Source of the DNA: Anomaloglossus baeobatrachus
Taxonomy: Eukaryota; Chordata; Amphibia; Anura; Aromobatidae
NCBI RefSeq assembly: GCF_048569485.1
Contig: NC_134358.1
Coordinates: 240,055,404 to 240,119,403 of the forward strand
Reading direction: 5' to 3'
DNA: 64,000 nucleotides
The notes beneath the pieces were generated by a model. It was given only the letters and a program-made list of their open reading frames with translations, ran no database searches and had not been told where the DNA came from. Position numbers and translations under genes: made by a program. Every line of letters starts with the position of its first letter. Position 1 is the first letter of the stretch. Of this stretch, positions 59,641 through 64,000 are shown in pieces.

Positions 59641-59880
59641 ATAGGCAGCAGCGCTGTACAGCAAGGCAGAATTCTACGCACGACTGTCGGCCCAGCCTCC
59701 TATCACTCTAATACAATTAGCCATTAAAATTAACCGTTCTGCAAACGTCAAAATGGAACTGCTCATTAGATGCTGCATAATTTTCTCATTTCACACGTTT
59801 TCGAAGATCTTCAGACGCCCAAACTGAATATCAAATAGGACATGTAAAAAAAAAAAAGATTATCACTGCGATTATTCCTT
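59641..59880. promoter_or_regulatory. Candidate conserved non-coding element
   Basis: A 200-base island of complex sequence between a minisatellite and microsatellites. It contains several homeodomain-type TAAT/ATTA cores ('caattagccattaaaattaacc', 'gctcattagatgctgcataatttt'). It lies about 0.7 kb upstream of TFAP2A exon 1a. Proposed from composition and place only. Confidence 0.3.
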
Positions 59881-59954
59881 TTCTTTGCACTTCAGGTACA
59901 GTGTGTGTATAGAGAAAAAAACGCATTCTTCAACTCTATGCACTCTGCAACTGT

Positions 59955-59957
<3 letters not shown>

Positions 59958-60015
<58 letters not shown>

Positions 60016-60091
60016 CTCAAAAAAAAATAAGGGGAACACTGAAATACCATTGTCTTGTTTGAGTGTTACCTTTATTTTTTTGAGCAGTATA

Positions 60092-60134
<43 letters not shown>
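59958..60134. repeat. (TA)n microsatellite with a hairpin MITE in it
   Basis: TA runs at 59955-60012 and 60091-60134 flank the foldback TGCTCAAAAAAAAATAAGGGG...TTTATTTTTTTGAGCA (60013-60087), the second copy of the element at 57289. The MITE appears to have inserted into, or seeded, the TA tract. Confidence 0.8.
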
Positions 60135-60135
<1 letters not shown>

Positions 60136-60241
60136 TATATATTTCTGTATAGATATAGATATGTACATATACATACATGTGTACATACATTCAGGTGTAT
60201 AGAATATTTACATATTTCTGTGTATGTATATATAATTTCCT

Positions 60242-60558
60242 AACTTCCCATCCTTCTATTCTTTCTTACTGGAACACTAGCTGCTCAGATTATTTTCCAT
60301 GTTCCCCTATGTAGCACCTTAAGCCCTTGAGTGTAGGATCTCATGTCACCCAGCAATCGGCCCATTGTAGATATGCTAATCAGCTATTTAGGCTTGGTGG
60401 TTAGAAGCAAGGGAAATAAAGGAAACTTTCTACCATTAGAGGGAGATCTCAGTGCACCAAAGCATTGTACCAGCATTGCTCACTCACAGCACAGCACACA
60501 GGGGCTCTAGACTTTTGTGGGGACAGGGAAGAAGAAGAAATCCTCTTCCAAAGAGCCC
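60242..60558 (+). promoter_or_regulatory. Presumed promoter and 5' leader of TFAP2A exon 1a
   Basis: Complex sequence directly upstream of the exon 1a ATG. It has an octamer-like ATGCTAAT at about 60373 and A/T-rich strings 'agctattta' and 'aaataaagg' further down. No proven TATA box or start site can be named. Its role is inferred from position. Confidence 0.35.
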
Positions 60559-60609
60559 ATGAAAATGCTGTGGAAACTAACGGATAATATCAAATATGAA
60601 GAGTGTGAG
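60559..60609 (+). CDS. tfap2a: TFAP2A alternative first coding exon, isoform 1a type
   Basis: ATG at 60559 opens MKMLWKLTDNIKYEECE (17 codons), then the donor GTAAGG. Human AP-2 alpha 1a begins MLWKLTDNIKYEDCE, so the human start corresponds to the second Met (60565, with A at -3, the better context). The exon ends on a codon boundary and joins in frame to exon 2, giving ...YEECE-DRHDGTSNG. It carries the SUMO consensus IKYE, the lysine known to be modified in isoform 1a and absent from isoforms 1b and 1c. The wording fits AP-2 alpha better than beta (LVENVKYEDIYE) or gamma (ITDNVKYEEDCE). This is the main isoform in most vertebrates. Confidence 0.95.
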
Positions 60610-60757
60610 GTAAGGGGTAGTGTATGTGGCCCTTACCAGCACACAGAACCTTGTGGCCAGCAGTATCACGACTAGGACTAGTCTGTACTCTCCGCATGGT
60701 GGACTTTCTAACTACCTCTCTATTCACTTAGTACGGATGCATGCAAAAGTCCATTAC

Positions 60758-60912
<155 letters not shown>

Positions 60913-61447
60913 TATAGGTACAGAATTGTTATAAACACTTTTCAAAATCTTATAATTTTATTAAACTATAGTAATGTGGCATTATTGGAAATACAGTCAG
61001 TATTTATAAATACATGTATTATTTTGTATATACAAATAATTCATAGCGAGTGTTTCAATAGTTTGTGCAGTGTTATTATACACTGATGATATTTTAATTT
61101 TTAATAAAGTATTTCACAATTCATAATCATTCATAAGCTTTATGCTAAATTATAAATTATTATTATATTATTAATAATAATAATAATAATAATAACACCA
61201 GCAAGGGTATAAATGTCAGAAGTGGAGAAAACAGGACCATTAGATAATGTGAAGTTGTACCATATGCCGGGTGTTTTAGTGCATACAAAGGCACACAAAC
61301 GTGTGAGTACAAAGGCACAGTGTTGGCACATGGATCATTGTCTTGTTGTGACTTGCTAGGCTCTGAGCTGCTTTTGTGATTCCCCAAGTGGTTGGGGCAG
61401 TTTTGGAGGTGGACAGAGACGCTCGCTCGTCTTTAATACTATTGTGT

Positions 61448-61590
<143 letters not shown>

Positions 61591-63212
61591 TTTTTATTTT
61601 ATAGATCCAATTTTCCATCGTCTCACCATTCGATATAGTGCGGGTTATCTGACTCGTATGGTAGTTGCTATTTTGCAGCAAGGTTTCGGAGGACAGTCAG
61701 GACACCGGGTGGAGATGGTCCTCCATGTTCCTGCTGGTGGAGCAGGGTGATCATGGAGGAGGAGAGTCTGTAGCATGGTGTGCTTGTGAGCTGGAGATTA
61801 AAGCTGTATTTTGTTAGGTGTGCATAGCTGTGTAGAAACATGCAGGCTCTGGATGACTGTTGTTATTCTAACCCCAGCCAGCTCTATAGAGTTGGCTATG
61901 TCATATTTTGGAGGAGTTGTTTGCCGGAGTTGCAGAGCCAGTCCGACGGGTTTGGAGTTGGAGCCAGGATCGGGCGGAAGGGAGGCAGCAATAGAGCCGG
62001 GCCCATCCGTGCCGGACCGGTGCTGACCACAGATGACCAGGGCTGGAGCACCTTGATCGCGGTGGACGGGGACAAGCGAGGCGTCTACACTGGGGGCCTT
62101 CAGCATTTCGGCGCTGGAGAAGAAGAGGAAACCAGTAGGCTCCAGCAGAAGAACAAAGTTCCCAGCTGCCTTCCGGGACCTGCATGCTGCCACAAGCCCA
62201 GGACTGCTTCTGCCTCCTCCAGGACGGCTGCACCCTTGTCTGAGACCCTCAGCTCAGCTCTGGGACATTGTCCTAGTTGACTCAACATAAAAGGATCTTT
62301 CTCTTAAATGAAAAGAGCCGAGAATCTTAATTGCGGCTGAGGGAAGAGCGGTGGATGCGCCTGCACTGACTGGCTCTGCTCAGACTATTTGTTGGAATAG
62401 GAAGCTGTGGTTGTTGTGGTTGGAGCCCATCGGGCTATGGATCGGGTTCAGAGGACAGGAGATCCGGGCCCCTCGGATCCAGACATGAAAAGCAAAGGGC
62501 TGGAGAGCACTGAGAACATTCGTAGCAGCAAGAGGAGGACATCAGAGCTGTCCATGGCTTATCCAGGATATTCCCAGGATTCCCAGGTGCCAATTCCCTT
62601 TATTCCCCCCATCCCTCCTTCCCTGTCACACTCATTCACTTTTCATGCCCTGCAACCTTTAAAATGTCCCCCCTATCCTGTGATTCGCCAGCCCCCCTCC
62701 CTCTCTCCTTCCCTCACTCCCTCACTGGTGTCTCTCCCTCTTTTCCTCCCCCTCCACCTCTGATTAGATACACTGATTCTTCATTCAATGGACGTCATTT
62801 AGAACAGGGCTCTGCCTTGAGTTGCTTCCTCGGTTCACGCTCGATTTCCAGCCATTCTTCCTTTATTAAGTATTGCTGTAATATTAATAGTCATGAATAT
62901 CTGCTGCTATTAGGGCTTGGAGGGGAGCAGGCTGCATCTCTTCTAGGAATCCCTGCCAGAGCAGAAGCCCTACACGAGTCCGGGAAGGATTAACGAAGAG
63001 GCTCGTACAGAGAAACTTTGCATTCGCCAATTTGAAGAATCGCTCTCAGATCTGATGGATTATGGTCGTTGGTCGGCGCCCGATATTCGTCGTAGTTATG
63101 ATTTTCTAGTAGCGATATTCTAGGGCTGGCGACTTTCTCTCTGCTCTTCTGGTTCCACTCTTTTACATTTTTTTTTATTTTTCTCCATTGATTTGTATCA
63201 ATAGCAGCACTC

Positions 63213-63239
63213 ATGTTAGTGCACAGTTTTTCCGCTATG
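63213..63239 (+). CDS. tfap2a: TFAP2A alternative first coding exon, isoform 1c type
   Basis: ATG at 63213 opens MLVHSFSAM (nine codons), followed by the donor GTGAGT. Human AP-2 alpha isoform 1c begins with the same nine residues and then DRHDG. The exon ends on a codon boundary and reads in frame into exon 2, 679 bases downstream. It lies nearest to exon 2 of the three start exons. Like 1b it lacks the IKYE SUMO site. Use of different start exons changes only the N-terminus; the transactivation, DNA-binding and dimerisation regions come from later exons outside this window. Confidence 0.92.
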
Positions 63240-63918
63240 GTGAGTTTACAGAAATACTAATGTGTGCTTACAATTGTATCCTTTTTTTCCTGTTATTATA
63301 TTTATATATAAATCAATCTGCTCCATCCAATTCAATCTAGTGCTGCCATCAAAACCCCATTGTGCAGTTCCCATGATTTGTATTCCAGCTATTACTGACA
63401 TGTGATTTTATCTCACACATCCTGTGCTTTTTCCCTGATCAAATGACTCCTTAATATTATAAAACATGGATATCCAATATATAGAAGCTCTCGGTCCCCA
63501 GCTAACCCTAAACATATGCTGGCAAGGGGCATGTGCTTTCATTTAATGCCTACTATCCTTATCCATTACATTGTCATTTTCTTTGTAGATCTTTTATTTG
63601 ATGGAATATTGTATGTTGTGGGCAACAGGGGTCTGTTTCGTTTTATTATTATTATTTTGTAATTATGATAATAATTTCACTAAGTATTCTTAGGAGAATA
63701 GAATATTTTAAGGCCCCTTCGGATTCTGAAATTGTTACATTTATGTCCGATTTTGTTCCCGTATGTTAAATGTAGACATTTCTTGCATTTGTAAATGATA
63801 AAATATAATATTGTGTATACATAGGGAATATCTGTTGTATGAGATGGTATTAAAGTCTTCTGATTGCTTGTATGGTTTATTTCTATGTCTTATTAATTGT
63901 TCTTTTTGTTCTTCCTAG
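63240..63918 (+). other. Last TFAP2A intron before the shared exon 2
   Basis: It starts GTGAGT and ends with a pyrimidine tract and CTAG at 63918. It is AT-rich with no other recognised element. Confidence 0.8.
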
Positions 63919-64000
63919 GACCGCCATGATGGCACCAGTAATGGGACAGCCAGGTTACCCCAGCTGGGCTCGGTGGGCCAGTCCCCCTATGCCAGTGCGC
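63919..64000 (+). CDS. tfap2a: TFAP2A shared exon 2, first 82 bases
   Basis: After the acceptor CTTCCTAG the frame reads DRHDGTSNGTARLPQLG, then SVGQSPYASA to the window end. This is the opening of exon 2 of AP-2 alpha (human: DRHDGTSNGTARLPQLG then TVGQSPYTSA). AP-2 beta (DRHDGVPSHSSRL) and gamma (DRHDGSSNGNPRV) fit less well, so the alpha paralogue is well supported. Exon 2 normally goes on into the proline- and tyrosine-rich activation domain with the PPxY motif, and the DNA-binding helix-span-helix domain comes later. It is cut only by the window edge. Confidence 0.96.

Larger units (their letters stand above)
54812..60558 (+). other. TFAP2A intron between start exons 1b and 1a
   Basis: The interval is mainly simple repeats and a minisatellite (listed separately), with two stretches that look more complex: 57020-57950 and 59640-59880. 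No other exon is recognised. Confidence 0.7.

Noticed and set aside
61840-62280. 146-codon frame in the GC-rich TFAP2A intron
   Set aside because: No recognised homologue and overlapping frames on both strands; GC-rich sequence gives such frames by chance.

Overview
The window looks like amphibian, most likely frog, nuclear DNA. It is AT-rich, gene-poor and packed with Tc1, hAT and Harbinger-like DNA transposons, Ty3/Gypsy LTRs, a Penelope-like retroelement, minisatellites and long TA, TG and GATA microsatellites. The only host gene I recognise is TFAP2A (transcription factor AP-2 alpha), on the plus strand in the last 10 kb. Three short alternative first coding exons are present: MSMLAKMGDWQ at 54779, MKMLWKLTDNIKYEECE at 60559 and MLVHSFSAM at 63213. 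Each ends on a codon boundary at a GT donor. Each can join in frame to the shared second exon at 63919 (DRHDGTSNGTARLPQLG...), which runs off the window end. One gene therefore has three start regions spread over about 9 kb, with microsatellites and a 39-base minisatellite between them.

Region by region: 1-971 is the end of an LTR cut by the window edge. 2050-6316 is a ~215-base satellite whose units each carry a hairpin; a Tc1 element (3565-6277) sits in it, and that element holds a 1.1-kb solo LTR (3926-5019). 7800-9395 is a Tc1-like element with an unbroken DD34E transposase. 9522-11589 holds a tRNA-derived SINE and two inverted-repeat elements with TTAA ends. 13289-17224 is a ~144-base minisatellite with a 576-base higher-order duplication and a hAT-type MITE inserted with an 8-base target duplication. 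17420-20011 is a run of four MITEs. 20859-22027 is a solo LTR.

22732-29524 is a Tc1 element split by a composite Penelope-like insertion (23686-28812). The insertion is a palindrome with arms of 2383 bases, a 278-base spacer and a 14-base target duplication. It carries a GIY-YIG endonuclease coding region, and each arm has a sequence that fits a type I hammerhead ribozyme. 31028-39047 is a nearly whole, young Ty3/Gypsy element inside an older solo LTR. 40922-43520 is a short non-autonomous LTR element inside a minisatellite. 44340-48250 holds old ~395-base tandem repeats and other frog-type repeats. From 48250 to the end is the TFAP2A upstream and intronic region.

The nesting gives a relative history: tandem repeats first, then Tc1 or LTR insertions into them, then younger elements into those. 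All coordinates, target duplications and similarities were read by eye; no alignment or database search was run.
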